Positions 6,002-6,605 of a stretch of DNA of 6,605 nucleotides are shown piece by piece (position 1 is the stretch's first letter; each line of letters starts with the position of its first letter). The notes under the pieces are model-generated. The model made no database searches. It was not told the DNA's origin and worked only from the letters and a program-made list of their open reading frames with translations. The stretch spans positions 1-6,605 of the forward strand of contig JAQUGA010000142.1 in NCBI GenBank assembly GCA_028684405.1, read 5' to 3'. Made by a program: the position numbers and the translations under genes. Source of the DNA: Bacteroidales bacterium (lineage in GTDB: Bacteria > Bacteroidota > Bacteroidia > Bacteroidales > WCHB1-69).

Positions 6002-6605
6002 ATGAAAACAATTCTAGAAAATGATGCAGAATTCTTTTGCGATATTCAATCTCCCTGTTTTCAAGTTCTTAGCCATGAGGAGTTGGAGTTGATAAAAACT
6101 TCCAAAACTCAAGTCGTTTTCAGAAAAGGAGATAATCTAACCAAGCAAGGAGCATTTATTGGGTATGTTCTTTTTTTGGTAAAGGGTTTCGTAAAACAAT
6201 ACATTGAGGGTCCCAGCGGAAAGTCGTTTAACTTGCGTTTGCTGAGTCCAGGGCATTTTATCGGACTTTCTTCCATGTACACGCAAAACGTCTATCAGTA
6301 CTCTTCTGTAGCCATCAATGAAGCCCAAGCAATACTCATCGACAGCAAAACCATTATCGAAATCTCTCAACACAATCCTCTGTTTTCCTACGCAATTTCT
6401 AAACGATTTCATTTGCAAAATGAAACCTTTTATGAAATTATGCGAAAAACAATGTTCAAACAGATGCACGGACGCCTAGCTGATACCTTATTGTATCTTA
6501 GTTCCGACGCATTTGCTTCGGAAGATATTTTCCCCTTGCTTACTCGAAAAGATGTTGCAGAATTTGCTGGTATGTCGACAGAGAGTACGGTGAAAATTCT
6601 AAAAT
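6002..6605 (+). CDS. Crp/Fnr-family transcription regulator, 3' end outside window
   Basis: The frame runs open from the ATG at 6002 to the window edge, giving 201 residues. An N-terminal cysteine pair (Cys 13, Cys 19) precedes LSHEELELI. A cyclic-nucleotide-binding-like beta domain spans about 22-115 (RKGDNLTKQG; SPGHFIGLSSMY), followed by a long dimerisation helix, HGRLADTLLYLS, and a Crp-type helix-turn-helix at 181-201 (TRKDVAEFAGMSTESTVKILK) cut by the window end. The residues E. coli CRP uses to hold cAMP (Glu 72, Arg 82) are not in the matching places here (around Leu 89 and Tyr 100), so cAMP is unlikely as ligand. Only two N-terminal cysteines make a full Fnr-type four-cysteine 4Fe-4S cluster doubtful. 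Only about 20-40 C-terminal residues should be missing. It has its own promoter. The target genes and signal are unknown. Confidence 0.92.
   Translation, partial: MKTILENDAEFFCDIQSPCFQVLSHEELELIKTSKTQVVFRKGDNLTKQGAFIGYVLFLVKGFVKQYIEGPSGKSFNLRLLSPGHFIGLSSMYTQNVYQYSSVAINEAQAILIDSKTIIEISQHNPLFSYAISKRFHLQNETFYEIMRKTMFKQMHGRLADTLLYLSSDAFASEDIFPLLTRKDVAEFAGMSTESTVKILK

Noticed and set aside
6137..6469. 110-codon minus-strand ORF
   Set aside because: It lies wholly opposite the Crp/Fnr gene, whose plus-strand translation shows clear cNMP-like and helix-turn-helix motifs.

Overview
The window looks like a piece of a chromosome from the phylum Bacteroidota. It is AT-rich. Start codons are preceded by A/T-rich leaders rather than Shine-Dalgarno sequences. 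Several upstream regions carry the TAnnTTTG -7 element typical of this phylum. The gene content also fits: a TPR plus PD40 exported protein, a 541-residue P5C dehydrogenase, and a Crp/Fnr protein of the 'STES' recognition-helix type. I cannot name an order or genus from the sequence.

Layout, left to right. (1) Bases 1-413 (+): the 3' end of an unrecognised gene that begins before the window. (2) Bases 414-526: a convergent intergenic gap with a very symmetrical hairpin at 475-506, probably a two-way terminator. (3) Bases 527-2152 (-): pruA, the aldehyde dehydrogenase that completes proline catabolism to glutamate. (4) Bases 2153-2551: a 399-bp divergent intergenic region with -7-like boxes for both directions and a 20-bp dyad, but no gene. 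(5) Bases 2552-4405 (+): a secreted or periplasmic TPR-PD40 protein whose C-terminal beta domain seems to be split by a coiled-coil hairpin. (6) Bases 4470-5282 and 5288-5887 (+): a DEDDh 3'-5' exonuclease with an ExoX-type C-terminal module, followed after 5 bp by a short FAH-family protein, almost certainly one transcript. (7) Bases 6002-6605 (+): a Crp/Fnr-family regulator with its own promoter, cut by the window edge inside its helix-turn-helix.

The genes do not form one obvious pathway. pruA appears to be a single-gene transcription unit, and proline dehydrogenase is not in the window. The exonuclease/FAH pair is the only tight operon. The region is largely ordinary chromosomal housekeeping: I see no insertion sequence, CRISPR array, tRNA, rRNA or phage gene, and I found no convincing new multi-gene system. 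The points most worth a second look are the coiled-coil insertion in the TPR-PD40 protein, the Glu-to-Gln change in the FAH metal site, and several unexplained dyads in intergenic DNA.
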